Origin: Photorhabdus luminescens subsp. luminescens
GTDB taxonomy: Bacteria; Pseudomonadota; Gammaproteobacteria; Enterobacterales; Enterobacteriaceae
DNA: 64,000 nucleotides
Direction of reading: 5' to 3'
Assembly: GCF_001083805.1 (NCBI RefSeq)
Contig: NZ_JXSK01000004.1
Span: forward strand, 310,001-374,000
Shown here: piece by piece, positions 29,618 to 39,205 of the stretch
Numbering within the stretch: the first letter of the stretch is position 1
Layout: every line of letters starts with the position of its first letter
The notes under the pieces: generated by a model
Told to the model about the DNA's origin: nothing
Databases searched by the model: none
What the model saw: the letters and a program-made list of their open reading frames with translations, nothing else
Translations under genes and position numbers: made by a program

Positions 29618-29659
29618 GGCTGACATAAAATTTAACATTCTCGGTCAGCCGGGCTGCGT

Positions 29660-29687
29660 ATATTACGCTGTTCGCCCGCAGAGTCAA
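29660..29687 (-). promoter_or_regulatory. rRNA promoter P2
   Basis: On the minus strand TTGACT, 16-bp spacer, TAATAT, in a GC-rich context typical of rrn P2. Confidence 0.75.
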
Positions 29688-29755
29688 GCGCTTATTGACT
29701 TCTCTCTGCCTGGCCTGACAACGTTTATCAGCGTTGTGTCGGTCAGTGGTGGCGC

Positions 29756-29783
29756 ATTATAGGGAGTTCTTTGACGCTGGCAA
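29756..29783 (-). promoter_or_regulatory. rRNA promoter P1
   Basis: On the minus strand TTGCCA, 16-bp spacer, TATAAT, then the GC-rich discriminator GCGCCACC expected for stringent, ppGpp-sensitive control. A run of A/T directly upstream (29784-29803) is a good UP element. Confidence 0.85.
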
Positions 29784-29792
29784 GCGTTTATT

Positions 29793-29823
29793 GAAAAAAA
29801 AATTCCATTCGGAGATTTTTTCA
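29793..29823 (-). terminator. gmhB terminator overlapping the rRNA P1 UP element
   Basis: On the minus strand GAAAAAATC, TCC-GAAT-GGA core, then ATTTTTTTTT. The stem is short and the T-tract long. It lies about 30 bases past gmhB and directly upstream of P1. Confidence 0.6.
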
Positions 29824-29853
29824 ACAACACGGTGATATAAAGAACAAAAAAAC

Positions 29854-30420
29854 CTATTTTCTGATGCCTTTAATCGCTTTAGGTAAGTCTACAAGGCTAT
29901 CTATTACTAAATCAGCCGTTTGTTCAGCCTCATCAGTAATTGGTTTACCTGTACGAACTAACACTTTAGTTCCCACTTCCGCCAACGTTGCCGCTTGCAT
30001 ATCTTCCAGCTTGTCACCAACCATAAAAGAAGCTGTCATATCAATACCAAGCTCTTTCTGTGCGTCCAGCAACATACCCGGCTGTGGTTTACGGCAGTCA
30101 CAACTCTTCTTATACTGCTCTTCAGTTGCATCTGTGTGATGAGGACAATAATAGATGCCATCCAAATCCACACCACGGTCTGCCAGCGACCAATCCATCC
30201 ATTCCGTCAGTTGCAAAAACTGCTCTTCATCGAAAATGCCACGGGCAATACCTGACTGGTTTGTAACTAATATCAGTGCATACCCCATCTTTTTCAATTC
30301 AATCATGGCTTCAATAACACCATCAATAAATTGAAAATCATCTATTTCATGTACATAACCATGATCGATATTTATTGTTCCGTCACGATCTAAAAATACG
30401 GCAGGAATACCTTGTGTCAC
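29854..30420 (-). CDS. gmhB: D-glycero-beta-D-manno-heptose-1,7-bisphosphate 7-phosphatase
   Basis: HAD-superfamily phosphatase in ADP-heptose synthesis for the LPS inner core. The 188-residue product has the nucleophile motif FLDRDGTIN (D11, D13), TNQSGIARG and the zinc loop CPHH...CDCRKP, and [11 protein letters not shown] as the last HAD motif. I chose the GTG at 30420: it aligns with the E. coli N-terminus and has GGAG seven bases upstream. An ATG at 30471 would add 17 residues without homology. In E. coli gmhB also precedes an rRNA operon (rrnH). Confidence 0.92.
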   Translation of the reverse strand: MTQGIPAVFLDRDGTINIDHGYVHEIDDFQFIDGVIEAMIELKKMGYALILVTNQSGIARGIFDEEQFLQLTEWMDWSLADRGVDLDGIYYCPHHTDATEEQYKKSCDCRKPQPGMLLDAQKELGIDMTASFMVGDKLEDMQAATLAEVGTKVLVRTGKPITDEAEQTADLVIDSLVDLPKAIKGIRK

Positions 30421-30503
30421 CCGATTGCTCCAAGAATGTAAGAAGCCCTCAGTATCGCACGATTTAGCCATGAATGAGAATGCAGCGATTAAGTTATTCA
30501 CAG

Positions 30504-30532
30504 TTGACTTAGACGTCTAGACACCTTAACAT
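30504..30532 (+). promoter_or_regulatory. metN promoter with MetJ operator
   Basis: TTGACT (30504-30509), 17-bp spacer, TAACAT (30527-30532). Two adjacent met boxes, AGACGTCT (30511-30518) and AGACACCT (30519-30526), fill the spacer, so MetJ with SAM would block the promoter. About 85 bases before metN. Confidence 0.88.
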
Positions 30533-30615
30533 CCGATTCAACGGGTGGTTTGTTTTCTCAAAAATATTCAAGCTATCAATTTTCAAAATTTTTATAAAAA
30601 CAAATAAGAATAAAA

Positions 30616-31647
30616 ATGATAAAACTTTCTCATATCAATAAAATATTCCAGCAGGGTGCCCGTTCTATCAACGCGCTTTCAGATATCAGCCTGCATGTTC
30701 CGCAAGGACAAATTTACGGTGTTATTGGCTCATCCGGCGCAGGTAAAAGTACACTAATTCGCTGTGTAAATATGCTTGAGCGTCCAACTTCCGGGCAAGT
30801 ACTAGTTGACGGACAGGATTTAACTATCTTATCTGATAGTGATTTAACTCGTGCACGTCGTCGCATTGGCATGATTTTCCAACACTTCAATTTGCTGTCT
30901 TCAAGAACAGTGTTCGGCAACATAGCTTTACCTTTGGAACTGGATAACATTCCAAAGGCTGAAATCAAAAAGCGAGTAGACGAGTTATTGGAGCTTGTTG
31001 GTCTTGCAGATAAGCATGATGCTTATCCAGCAAATCTCTCTGGTGGACAGAAGCAACGTGTTGCTATTGCACGTGCTTTAGCTAATTCACCTAAGGTCCT
31101 TTTATGTGATGAAGCAACCAGTGCCCTAGATCCTGCAACAACACGTTCTATTCTAGAATTATTGAAAGATATTAATCGCCGTCTGGGATTAACCATTCTG
31201 TTGATTACACATGAAATGGATGTCGTTAAGCGTATTTGTGATCAGGTAGCCGTTATCAGTGGTGGGCAATTGATTGAGCAAGACATTGTTAGTGAAGTGT
31301 TCTCTCATCCCAAGACACCTATCGCTCAGGCATTCATTCAGTCAACTTTGCATCTGGATATCCCTGAAGATTATGTACAAAAAATGCAAAGCCACCCAGC
31401 ACCAGATCTTAGTCCATTATTGAAATTAGAGTTCACCGGTCAGTCTGTAGATGCCCCATTGATTTCAATGGCGGTACGTCGTTTTGATATTGATATGAAT
31501 ATATTAAGTTCTCAAATCGACTATGCCGGTGGCGTAAAATTTGGTGTGATGTTAGCTGAATTACACGGTGAAAATGGCGGCGTTGAATCAACGATTAAGT
31601 TTTTACAAGATCATCATGTGAAAGTAGAGGTTCTCGGTTATGTCTGA
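30616..31647 (+). CDS. metN: Methionine ABC transporter ATP-binding protein MetN
   Basis: ATPase of the high-affinity D/L-methionine importer. The 343 residues equal E. coli MetN. Walker A is GSSGAGKST (about 38-46), the signature [16 protein letters not shown], Walker B LLCDEA, and H-loop LITHEMDVV. The C-terminal NIL domain (about 265-343) binds methionine and gives trans-inhibition. It overlaps metI by eight bases and is controlled by the met boxes upstream. Confidence 0.97.
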   Translation: MIKLSHINKIFQQGARSINALSDISLHVPQGQIYGVIGSSGAGKSTLIRCVNMLERPTSGQVLVDGQDLTILSDSDLTRARRRIGMIFQHFNLLSSRTVFGNIALPLELDNIPKAEIKKRVDELLELVGLADKHDAYPANLSGGQKQRVAIARALANSPKVLLCDEATSALDPATTRSILELLKDINRRLGLTILLITHEMDVVKRICDQVAVISGGQLIEQDIVSEVFSHPKTPIAQAFIQSTLHLDIPEDYVQKMQSHPAPDLSPLLKLEFTGQSVDAPLISMAVRRFDIDMNILSSQIDYAGGVKFGVMLAELHGENGGVESTIKFLQDHHVKVEVLGYV

Positions 31648-32293
31648 AGGAATGATTTTATTACTGGCTAAAGGCGTCTGGGAAACTCTAGTAATGACTT
31701 TTGTTTCTGGATTCTTTGGCTTCATTATCGGGCTGCCGGTAGGTGTATTATTATATGTCACTCGTCCCGGTCAAATTATGGAAAATAGTAAACTCTATCG
31801 TTTTCTTTCAGCGGTAGTTAATATTTTCCGCTCTATCCCATTTATTATTTTACTGGTGTGGATGATTCCTTTTACCAGATTAATTGTGGGGACATCGATT
31901 GGTTTACAAGCTGCCATTGTCCCATTAACCATAGGTGCTGCGCCATTTATTGCTCGTATGGTGGAAAATGCTTTATTAGAAATTCCATCAGGACTAATTG
32001 AAGCTGCCAGAGCAATGGGAGCAACCCCATTCCAGATTGTAAAGAAAATTCTGTTACCTGAAGCATTACCTGGTTTGCTCAATGCAGCCACAATTACCCT
32101 CATAACTTTAGTCGGTTATTCTGCAATGGGAGGTGCTGTAGGTGCAGGCGGATTAGGCCAAATTGGCTACCAATACGGTTATATCGGCTATAATGCAACA
32201 GTAATGAATACCGTATTAGTGTTACTGGTTATTTTAGTTTATTTAATTCAATTGAGTGGTGACCGTTTAGTCAAGGCCACAACACATAAATAA
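31640..32293 (+). CDS. metI: Methionine ABC transporter permease MetI
   Basis: Five-helix inner-membrane permease, working as a dimer. The 217-residue product carries the coupling motif [24 protein letters not shown] that contacts MetN. It starts within metN, suggesting coupled translation, and metQ follows after 64 bases. Confidence 0.96.
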   Translation: MSEGMILLLAKGVWETLVMTFVSGFFGFIIGLPVGVLLYVTRPGQIMENSKLYRFLSAVVNIFRSIPFIILLVWMIPFTRLIVGTSIGLQAAIVPLTIGAAPFIARMVENALLEIPSGLIEAARAMGATPFQIVKKILLPEALPGLLNAATITLITLVGYSAMGGAVGAGGLGQIGYQYGYIGYNATVMNTVLVLLVILVYLIQLSGDRLVKATTHK

Positions 32294-32357
32294 CAAGATT
32301 ATTTTAATAGCAGTACCTGTTCGGTGCTAATAAATCAGTATTCTATAGGGGTAAAGT

Positions 32358-33173
32358 ATGTCTGTTAAATTAAAAACAATCGCAACTATCAGCGCTCTTT
32401 TAGGTTCATTAATTTTGGCGGGTTGTGGGCAAGAGAAACAAGATCCAAACCATATTAAAGTCGGCGTTATCGTAGGTGCAGAGCAGGAAGTTGCTGAAAT
32501 TGCGAAAAAAGTCGCTAAAGATAAATATGGTCTGGATGTAGAATTGGTGACCTTTAATGATTTTGTATTACCAAACGAAGCTCTGAGTAAAGGTGATATT
32601 GATCTGAATGCGTACCAGCACAAACCCTATATGGATCAGCAAATCAAAGATCGCGGTTATAAGATGGTCATAGTTGGCAATTCTTTTGTTTATCCAATTG
32701 CAGGTTATTCCAAAAAAATTAAATCTCTGGATGAATTGCAGGACGGTTCCCAAATTGCGTTACCAAACGATCCAACGAACTTAGGCCGTTCTTTATTACT
32801 GTTGCAGAAACAAGGTCTAATTAAACTGAAAGATGGCATAGGTTTATTACCAACAGTTCTGGACGTTGTTGAAAATCCTAAAAATTTAAAATTAGTCGAA
32901 CTGGAAGCTCCACAATTACCACGTTCACTGGATGATCAAAAAATTGCTCTGGCAATCATCAATACGACATATGCAAGTCAGATTGGCCTGACTCCAGCAA
33001 AAGATGGCTTATTTGTTGAAGATAAAGATTCTCCATATGTAAACTTACTGGTCAGTCGAGAAGATAATAAAGATGCTGAAAACGTTAAGAAATTCGTTAA
33101 GGCATATCAATCCGACGAAGTTGATGAAGCTGCCAATAAGATCTTTAATGGTGGTGCAGTGAAAGGCTGGTAA
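32358..33173 (+). CDS. metQ: Methionine-binding lipoprotein MetQ
   Basis: Substrate-binding lipoprotein of MetNIQ on the periplasmic face. The 271-residue product starts with a signal peptide and lipobox LILAGC, acylated at C23, followed by GQEKQDPNHIKVGVIVG. NlpA/MetQ-family core throughout, ending NGGAVKGW as in E. coli. The start has GGGG about eight bases upstream. Confidence 0.96.
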   Translation: MSVKLKTIATISALLGSLILAGCGQEKQDPNHIKVGVIVGAEQEVAEIAKKVAKDKYGLDVELVTFNDFVLPNEALSKGDIDLNAYQHKPYMDQQIKDRGYKMVIVGNSFVYPIAGYSKKIKSLDELQDGSQIALPNDPTNLGRSLLLLQKQGLIKLKDGIGLLPTVLDVVENPKNLKLVELEAPQLPRSLDDQKIALAIINTTYASQIGLTPAKDGLFVEDKDSPYVNLLVSREDNKDAENVKKFVKAYQSDEVDEAANKIFNGGAVKGW

Positions 33174-33204
33174 TCTTTCATATTACGCTCATTGATATTA
33201 GAAT

Positions 33205-33236
33205 AATCAGGCGGACAAATTGTCCGCCTGATTTAT
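33205..33236 (+). terminator. Terminator after metQ
   Basis: Perfect 13-bp stem AATCAGGCGGACA/TGTCCGCCTGATT with a three-base loop, then TATTAT. Strong hairpin, short T-tract. Confidence 0.75.
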
Positions 33237-33315
33237 TATGGCATCATGTTTTCGATATTTTTTGTTAACCTGATCTACTCGCTTAACTCTAACCGTAAAA
33301 ATTCGAGGATCTATA

Positions 33316-33714
33316 ATGCATAGGCTACTTGCCTCTTTGTTAGTACTGTCCATAACAGGATGTTCAATGCAACAAACAACATTTCCTGACTCTTCCCAGT
33401 TATCAGATATGAGACTCACAAAACTATCAACTAGCGAAAAAAAACATTCCTCTTCATCCGTAAAGTTATATACCAAAAGTGAAGAATTATTAGGTGCTTC
33501 ATTTAAAGATTTAGGGATTGTTTCTGGTCAATCATGTCGCAGTTCCTTACAAGATCCACCAGCGAATATCACAGTAGCTCGCAACCAGATGATAACCAAA
33601 GCCGCTTATTTGGATGCTAACGCTGTTTTATTGCATCAATGCGAAATATTATCAGGCCAAGGATGTTACCAGGTAGCAATATGTGAAGGCTCAGCCCTGC
33701 TTATCGCCCAATGA
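33316..33714 (+). CDS. rcsF: Rcs stress-sensing outer-membrane lipoprotein RcsF
   Basis: Sensor that reports outer-membrane and peptidoglycan damage to IgaA and the Rcs phosphorelay; exposed through BamA-porin complexes in E. coli. The 132-residue product has lipobox LSITGC (C16), a disordered linker rich in S and K, and a folded domain with the four cysteines (SCRSS, HQCEI, GCYQVAIC) that form two disulfides. Its stop overlaps the trmO start by four bases. bamA lies 15 kb away in the same window. Confidence 0.93.
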   Translation: MHRLLASLLVLSITGCSMQQTTFPDSSQLSDMRLTKLSTSEKKHSSSSVKLYTKSEELLGASFKDLGIVSGQSCRSSLQDPPANITVARNQMITKAAYLDANAVLLHQCEILSGQGCYQVAICEGSALLIAQ

Positions 33715-34418
33715 CCGATTTCCATTTCACACAGATAGGGGTTATCCACTCCCCTTATAAAGAAAAATTTGCCGTTCCCCGCCAACCAGGGCTTATTGAA
33801 GATGGTGGTGGGAAGCTGGTACTTCTTCCCCCCTATAATCAAGCGGATGTAGTTCGTGGTCTGGAACAATTTAGTCATCTGTGGGTTATTTTTATCTTCC
33901 ATCAAACAATAGAAGGCGGCTGGAAGCCAATGGTACGTCCACCTCGTTTAGGCGGCAATGCAAAAATGGGCGTATTCGCAACTCGTTCGACTTTTCGACC
34001 TAATCCAATTGGTATGTCTCTAATTGAACTTAAAGGGATCGAATACAAGAAAGGTCAAATTACTTTGGAACTGGGTAGCCTGGATTTAGTTGATGGTACG
34101 CCTGTTATTGATATTAAGCCTTATTTACCTTTTGCTGAATGTCAGCCACATGCAGTGGCAGGTTTTGCACAGCAAGCCCCCGCTACTGATATGGAAGTAA
34201 TATTTTCACCTGCCGCTGAACAACAACTCATCCCAGTTCAAAATATTTATCCGAACTTACGTCGTTTTATCAGTCAAGTTTTGGCCCAAGATCCTCGTCC
34301 TGCTTACCGGAAAGGAAAACAGGAAAATCGGGAATATGCGGCTCATTTACTGGATTTTAATGTACGCTGGAGAATCTGTGGCACATTAACCGAAGTGGTC
34401 TCCATAGATCCCCATTAA
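33711..34418 (+). CDS. trmO: tRNA (adenine-N6)-methyltransferase TrmO (TsaA/YaeB)
   Basis: SAM-dependent enzyme that methylates N6 of t6A37 in tRNA-Thr, tuning decoding of ACC/ACU. The 235 residues equal E. coli TrmO. The N-terminal TsaA beta-barrel shows IGVIHSPY, GLEQFSHLWVIFIFH and GVFATRSTFRPNPIG, which make up the SAM site. The C-terminal domain ends with EYAAHLLDFNVRWR. Coupled to rcsF by an ATGA overlap. Confidence 0.93.
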   Translation: MTDFHFTQIGVIHSPYKEKFAVPRQPGLIEDGGGKLVLLPPYNQADVVRGLEQFSHLWVIFIFHQTIEGGWKPMVRPPRLGGNAKMGVFATRSTFRPNPIGMSLIELKGIEYKKGQITLELGSLDLVDGTPVIDIKPYLPFAECQPHAVAGFAQQAPATDMEVIFSPAAEQQLIPVQNIYPNLRRFISQVLAQDPRPAYRKGKQENREYAAHLLDFNVRWRICGTLTEVVSIDPH

Positions 34419-34486
34419 AAATCAGCATATACCCTTTTGGCATCTTAAACTCGCTGGTAGACTAAAGGCTTATTTTCGTTTTTTAT

Positions 34487-34510
34487 TGGCTGGCAAATTT
34501 CTGCCAGTCA
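34487..34510 (+). other. Hairpin in the proS leader
   Basis: TGGCTGGCA/TGCCAGTCA, nine pairs with one G-U and a six-base loop, 33 bases before proS. No T-tract follows. May be a structured leader element. Confidence 0.4.
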
Positions 34511-34542
34511 GAAGCAATTTGCTGCTCTAATGGAACCTAACA

Positions 34543-36261
34543 ATGCGTACTAGCCAATATCTGCTCTCTACATTAAAAGAGACTCCTGCCGACGCGGAGG
34601 TTGTCAGCCATAAGCTGATGCTGCGTGCGGGCATGATCCGTAAACTCGCTTCAGGTTTGTATAATTGGATGCCTACAGGTATCCGTGTACTCAAAAAAGT
34701 TGAAAAAATTGTTCGTGAAGAGATGAACAATACCGGAGCGATCGAAATATCTATGCCCGTCGTACAGCCCGCAGATCTATGGCAAGAAAGCGGCCGCTGG
34801 GAACAATACGGTCCAGAGTTATTACGTTTTGTTGACCGAGGTGATCGTCCTTTTGTACTAGGTCCAACTCATGAAGAGGTCATCACTGATCTGATCCGCA
34901 ATGAAGTCAGCTCATATAAGCAATTACCACTGACATTATTCCAGATTCAAACTAAATTTCGCGATGAAGTTCGCCCTCGTTTTGGCGTGATGCGCTCCCG
35001 TGAATTCCTAATGAAAGATGCTTACTCTTTCCACGCTACCCAAGCATCATTACAAGAAACTTACGACAACATGTATGAAGCCTACAGCAAAATTTTTACC
35101 CGCATAGGTTTGGATTTTCGTGCTGTCCTGGCAGATACCGGTTCCATCGGTGGTAGTGCTTCCCATGAATTTCAGGTTCTGGCGGCCAGTGGAGAAGATG
35201 ATATCGTTTTCTCAACTGAATCCAATTACGCAGCTAATATTGAATTAGCCGAAGCTGTTGCCCCTGCTTATAATCGCGCAGCACCAACAGAAGAGATACA
35301 TCTGGTAGATACTCCAAACGCAAAAACAATTGCTGAACTGGTTGAGCAATTCAATCTGCCAATTGAGAAAACGGTTAAAACCCTGATGGTTCATGCAGCA
35401 GAAGGCGCGGATCATAAATTGATTGCCTTACTGGTTCGGGGCGACCATGAACTTAATGAAATCAAAGCAGAGAAATTATCTTTAGTTGCCAGCCCACTGA
35501 CTTTTGCTACCGAGGAAGAGATTCGTTCAATTGTTGGTGCAGGCCCAGGTTCATTGGGGCCTGTCAATCTGCCGATACCTGTTATTATCGACCGCAGTGT
35601 GGCGGTGATGAGTGACTTTGGCGCAGGTGCTAATATTGATGACAAACATTATTTCGGTATCAACTGGGAGCGTGATCTGCCGCTACCAGAAGTTGCTGAT
35701 ATCCGTAATGTTGTTGAAGGTGATGCCAGCCCGGATGGTAAAGGGATATTGCTTATCAAACGTGGTATTGAAGTCGGCCATATCTTCCAACTTGGCACCA
35801 AATATTCCGATGCCATGAAAGCGACTGTTCAAAGCGAAGACGGCCACAATCAGATAGTCACTATGGGCTGTTATGGTATTGGTGTTACTCGAATTGTCGC
35901 CGCAGCGATTGAACAAAATCACGATGACCGCGGTATCATCTGGCCTGATACCATTGCACCATTCCAAGTTGCTATTTTGCCAATGAATATGCACAAGTCA
36001 TACCGAGTTAAAGAAGTGGCAGAGAAACTGTATGCTGATCTACGCGCTAGCGGCATTGATGTTATTTTTGATGATCGTAAAGAACGCCCAGGCGTGATGT
36101 TTGCCGATATGGAGCTTATCGGTATACCACACACTATCGTTATTGGTGACCGTAATCTCGATAATGGCGAAGTAGAATATAAACATCGCCGCAGTGACGA
36201 AAAACAGATGCTAAAACTAGACCATGTTGCTGACTACCTGAAGCAACAACTTGGTTGTTAA
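34543..36261 (+). CDS. proS: Prolyl-tRNA synthetase
   Basis: Charges tRNA-Pro. The 572 residues equal E. coli ProS, the bacterial type with an editing domain. Class II motif 1 lies in the N-terminal region, motif 2 in [27 protein letters not shown], and the INS editing domain spans about 225-405 and hydrolyses mis-charged Ala-tRNA. Motif 3 is [14 protein letters not shown]. The anticodon-binding domain occupies the C-terminus. Convergent with nlpE. Confidence 0.97.
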   Translation: MRTSQYLLSTLKETPADAEVVSHKLMLRAGMIRKLASGLYNWMPTGIRVLKKVEKIVREEMNNTGAIEISMPVVQPADLWQESGRWEQYGPELLRFVDRGDRPFVLGPTHEEVITDLIRNEVSSYKQLPLTLFQIQTKFRDEVRPRFGVMRSREFLMKDAYSFHATQASLQETYDNMYEAYSKIFTRIGLDFRAVLADTGSIGGSASHEFQVLAASGEDDIVFSTESNYAANIELAEAVAPAYNRAAPTEEIHLVDTPNAKTIAELVEQFNLPIEKTVKTLMVHAAEGADHKLIALLVRGDHELNEIKAEKLSLVASPLTFATEEEIRSIVGAGPGSLGPVNLPIPVIIDRSVAVMSDFGAGANIDDKHYFGINWERDLPLPEVADIRNVVEGDASPDGKGILLIKRGIEVGHIFQLGTKYSDAMKATVQSEDGHNQIVTMGCYGIGVTRIVAAAIEQNHDDRGIIWPDTIAPFQVAILPMNMHKSYRVKEVAEKLYADLRASGIDVIFDDRKERPGVMFADMELIGIPHTIVIGDRNLDNGEVEYKHRRSDEKQMLKLDHVADYLKQQLGC

Positions 36262-36292
36262 TTGGGTTATTGCAGTAACTTATTGAATAATA

Positions 36293-36350
36293 TGGTGATA
36301 ATGGTCGCATTATAACAGAGCATTTTACGCTTCTTAGCCCATTATCACCA
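36293..36350. repeat. Inverted repeat between proS and nlpE
   Basis: Perfect 12-bp arms TGGTGATAATGG (36293-36304) and CCATTATCACCA (36339-36350) around 34 bases. It sits between convergent genes without T-tracts; possibly a protective 3' hairpin on both transcripts. Confidence 0.6.
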
Positions 36351-36368
36351 CGCATACTAAAGCTAGAA

Positions 36369-37034
36369 TTATCTCTTCATATTACAAGATTTCGATTTAT
36401 CGAAATGGATTTTACCTGTCTGAATCAGGGCAGGATCAAATTGTCCATCTTCCATTGAAGGACGAACGCTGTAATAGCCTTCAACTTCAACATAAACCGG
36501 AGTTCCACCTTCCACACCAACTTGGTGATAGCCTTGCTCTAAATCCAGACTTTCCGTTACAGCATACCGCTTACCTGTACTACAATCTGTAAACAAAGCA
36601 GCATCAGCCATATAACTATATTCACCCACCAGCTTCTTCGGTTTTACTCGTTGCAGTTCATAATTGAATGATGATTCAATTTTATTACCTTCAATATCGA
36701 GCATTTCCAAGTTTTCACCTTTCGGAAGATAATAAGATTTCTGATCGTCTGATTTTGTCAGGCTAATTTTCTCTCCATCTTTCGCCCATAGACCGGATTC
36801 AAAGAACGACTGGTCACCATCACGAGCGCCAAGATAAGTTTGCTCCAGAATATAAGTACCGTCATTATCCAATAACAGTGTGGTATCAATACCAGAACAA
36901 TCAGCGCAAGGAAGAGTACCATGAAAAGTCTGATCTACTGGCTGTGAACTCGTTTGCTGTACTGAGTTACCTTTACATCCCATCAGAGCAGATACACCTA
37001 CAGCAACTAATGCTGTCAAAAGTTTTTTATTCAC
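36369..37034 (-). CDS. nlpE: Copper-resistance and Cpx-activating lipoprotein NlpE (CutF)
   Basis: Outer-membrane lipoprotein that signals surface contact and lipoprotein-sorting or redox stress to CpxA. The 221-residue product has a signal peptide with lipobox ALMGC, the CXXC motif PCADC in the N-terminal barrel, and the second cysteine pair in FTDC and SKSC. Start taken as GTG 37034: it aligns with E. coli and has GGAG about seven bases upstream. The GTG at 37046 would overlap that binding site. Confidence 0.92.
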   Translation of the reverse strand: MNKKLLTALVAVGVSALMGCKGNSVQQTSSQPVDQTFHGTLPCADCSGIDTTLLLDNDGTYILEQTYLGARDGDQSFFESGLWAKDGEKISLTKSDDQKSYYLPKGENLEMLDIEGNKIESSFNYELQRVKPKKLVGEYSYMADAALFTDCSTGKRYAVTESLDLEQGYHQVGVEGGTPVYVEVEGYYSVRPSMEDGQFDPALIQTGKIHFDKSKSCNMKR

Positions 37035-37368
37035 ATTTATCTCCACACAGTATAATGAGCTCTATAATTCTCATCTTATAAGTAACACAAGGAACATAGC
37101 GATTATTCAAGCCTAATAGCGTAAGTACTGTCCTTCTTAAGGATGTTACCCAACAATAGCAAAATAACGTAGGCCGATTTTAATACTTTTGTCAGGAACT
37201 TGCTGTGAAATAAGACTTTTATTTATTTACTGTTCAGAATGAATAACCAAAGTTATTCATTAATCACGATTGATTTCCTGTGCTATAGTCATTAACAGTG
37301 CTTTTGAGTTACAATTTTTAACAACCACGGGCGGCAATAACCGCCACTAACCATAGTGGTGAGCGAAT
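37035..37368. promoter_or_regulatory. nlpE-rof divergent region with structured rof leader
   Basis: A perfect inverted repeat AATGAATAAC-CAAA-GTTATTCATT lies at 37238-37261. Just before rof are two hairpins, GGCGG/CCGCC (37330-37345) and CCACTA/TAGTGG (37344-37359). They share two bases, so they exclude each other in part, and the second covers the start of the ribosome binding site GGTGAG (37358-37363). The small gene yaeP, upstream of rof in E. coli, is not found here. Confidence 0.5.
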
Positions 37369-37635
37369 ATGTCTATAAATACTGAATATCAACCAATTAA
37401 CTGTGACGACTACGACAATCTTGAGTCAACTTGCCAACATCAGCTCCACCTCCACATAAAGTTGCGAGGTGGGGAAGTTATTGAAGGAAAAGCCTGTGAT
37501 TTGGTTTTAAGAAAAAAAGTTGAATACTTGATAATTGAAACAGAAGGTAAACCCCGTGAATTGCGGTTAGACCATATTGCTAGCTTCAGTCACCCTAAAA
37601 TTGGCACTATTACTATTGAACCCTCTGAATCTTGA
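37369..37635 (+). CDS. rof: Rho-binding antiterminator Rof (YaeO)
   Basis: Small protein that binds Rho and lowers Rho-dependent termination. The 88-residue product matches E. coli Rof (84) along its length: YQPINCDDYDNLE at the N-terminus, the ROF beta-barrel, and RELRLDHIASFSHP near the end. Start 37369 has GGTGAG five bases upstream. Convergent with tilS, separated by a shared terminator. Confidence 0.93.
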   Translation: MSINTEYQPINCDDYDNLESTCQHQLHLHIKLRGGEVIEGKACDLVLRKKVEYLIIETEGKPRELRLDHIASFSHPKIGTITIEPSES

Positions 37636-37643
37636 TAGAAAAC

Positions 37644-37668
37644 AGCCGCCTTGGGCGGCTTAACTTTT
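37644..37668. terminator. Terminator between rof and tilS
   Basis: AGCCGCC/GGCGGCT with a three-base loop, then TTAACTTTTTATTTT. It ends rof, and weakly serves tilS in the other direction. Confidence 0.75.
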
Positions 37669-38996
37669 TATTTTAACAGCGTTTTATGCCAGCTAATTGT
37701 TAACATCTCCCTTCCTTCCTCCGCTTCACTTTCCTTAGTGACAAAAACACCTAACGCCGCTATTAATTGTTCATTGTAATAAAGCAATGGAATTCGCTCT
37801 CTAAGCCACGGAGCAACACCAAGCTCTTGCCACAATTTTTTACTATGCCGGGAGTGTTGACGCCCCACAATGCTTATCATTCCCTGGACACCAAAGCGAA
37901 TAGTCACTCGTTCATTACTCGCCGGGCCCCTTACTTGAATACCGTGATCAGCAATATTCAATTCTCCCAGACGATCTGGTAATACCAAAGTATTGCAAAT
38001 ATCCCATTCAATAATAGCCTCTCTCAAAGATTGCCATTGAGGAATTAACCAGAGTTTTTGCTTATAACGACGTACATCATAGTTACCAAATTGTAGCCGA
38101 GGCTCAGCATCAGCGCGAGCAAGCGCCACCTCACACCAAAGACGATTAAGCTGCTCCCGTGAAGGCATTTTCATCTCATGATAACCAAACCAACGACGTA
38201 ACACAGCATTTCGTTTGGCTTCTGAACATACAGCCAAAGACGGAATACCCAAAGCACCATCTTGAGTTATCAGCTCTTTCAGAGACTCATCCAGTAATTC
38301 ATCTAGAAGCTGCTCTTGCTCACCACATAAACTTGCACTACGAGCAACAGATTGTGGGAAATGCGGCCAACGTTGATTCAGTAACGGCATGATGTGTAAG
38401 CGCAGAAAATTTCTGTCATAACGATCATCTTGATTACTGTCATCTTCAATCCAATTCAGACGATGTTTACTGGCATACATCTCCAGTTCATTCCGGCTAT
38501 AATCAAGTAGCGGACGTAACAATAATGTATCAGCAAATGCAGCTATTGAAGGCATAGAAGCAAGACCTGCCGGACCGCTACCTCGTTTTAATGCCAGTAA
38601 CAAAGTCTCCGCCTGATCATCAAGATGTTGAGCTGTTACCAAAATTTCGTCTTTTTGTAATTCTCGCTTAAATACCTGATATCGAGCATCGCGAGCAGCA
38701 GCCTCAATCCCCTTTTGACGAGCATCTATCGTGACTCTTGAGAAATGAAACTCGACTTGCCAGTCATCACAGATCTGTTGGCAATGTTGAACCCATTGAT
38801 CTGCTTTTAGGTTTAAACCGTGGTGAATATGCATTGCTCTTAGTTGGATTTCCTGATTATGTTGATTACGCCAATTAACCAGCAAATGAAGCAAAACGGA
38901 GGAATCTAACCCACCACTGAATCCAACCAAAATTTTCTTATATTCACCAAGCTGTTTAGCCAAAGTGACAAATAGTCGCTCATTAATGTTTGTCAT
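37668..38996 (-). CDS. tilS: tRNA(Ile)-lysidine synthase
   Basis: ATP-dependent enzyme that changes C34 of the CAU anticodon tRNA-Ile to lysidine, so it reads AUA. The 442-residue product (E. coli 432) has the PP-loop motif SGGLDSS (27-33), AMHIHHGLN, and AQHLDDQAETLLLALKRGSG in the catalytic domain, followed by the TilS substrate-binding and C-terminal domains. accA lies upstream with a 209-bp gap; the E. coli genes between them (ldcC, yaeR) are absent. Confidence 0.95.
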   Translation of the reverse strand: MTNINERLFVTLAKQLGEYKKILVGFSGGLDSSVLLHLLVNWRNQHNQEIQLRAMHIHHGLNLKADQWVQHCQQICDDWQVEFHFSRVTIDARQKGIEAAARDARYQVFKRELQKDEILVTAQHLDDQAETLLLALKRGSGPAGLASMPSIAAFADTLLLRPLLDYSRNELEMYASKHRLNWIEDDSNQDDRYDRNFLRLHIMPLLNQRWPHFPQSVARSASLCGEQEQLLDELLDESLKELITQDGALGIPSLAVCSEAKRNAVLRRWFGYHEMKMPSREQLNRLWCEVALARADAEPRLQFGNYDVRRYKQKLWLIPQWQSLREAIIEWDICNTLVLPDRLGELNIADHGIQVRGPASNERVTIRFGVQGMISIVGRQHSRHSKKLWQELGVAPWLRERIPLLYYNEQLIAALGVFVTKESEAEEGREMLTISWHKTLLK

Positions 38997-39205
38997 TACA
39001 GATTCAAGCGTTCTCTAATGTGCAATAATATGAATTCGTTATTACCTATTTTATTCAATTTAACATCACTACCCGTTAATAACGCTTTCCGTCACTTTCA
39101 TTAAAAATACAAAATAAATAAAGTAGAAACAATAAGGGATGGAAGTAGCTGAAATTTATCAGTTACAATCATTTCCACCCCTCATGCAAACAATGAGTTC
39201 AGATA

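Noticed and set aside
36878-37081. Plus-strand 67-codon frame opposite the nlpE 5' end
   Set aside because: Shadow of nlpE without binding site or recognisable product.
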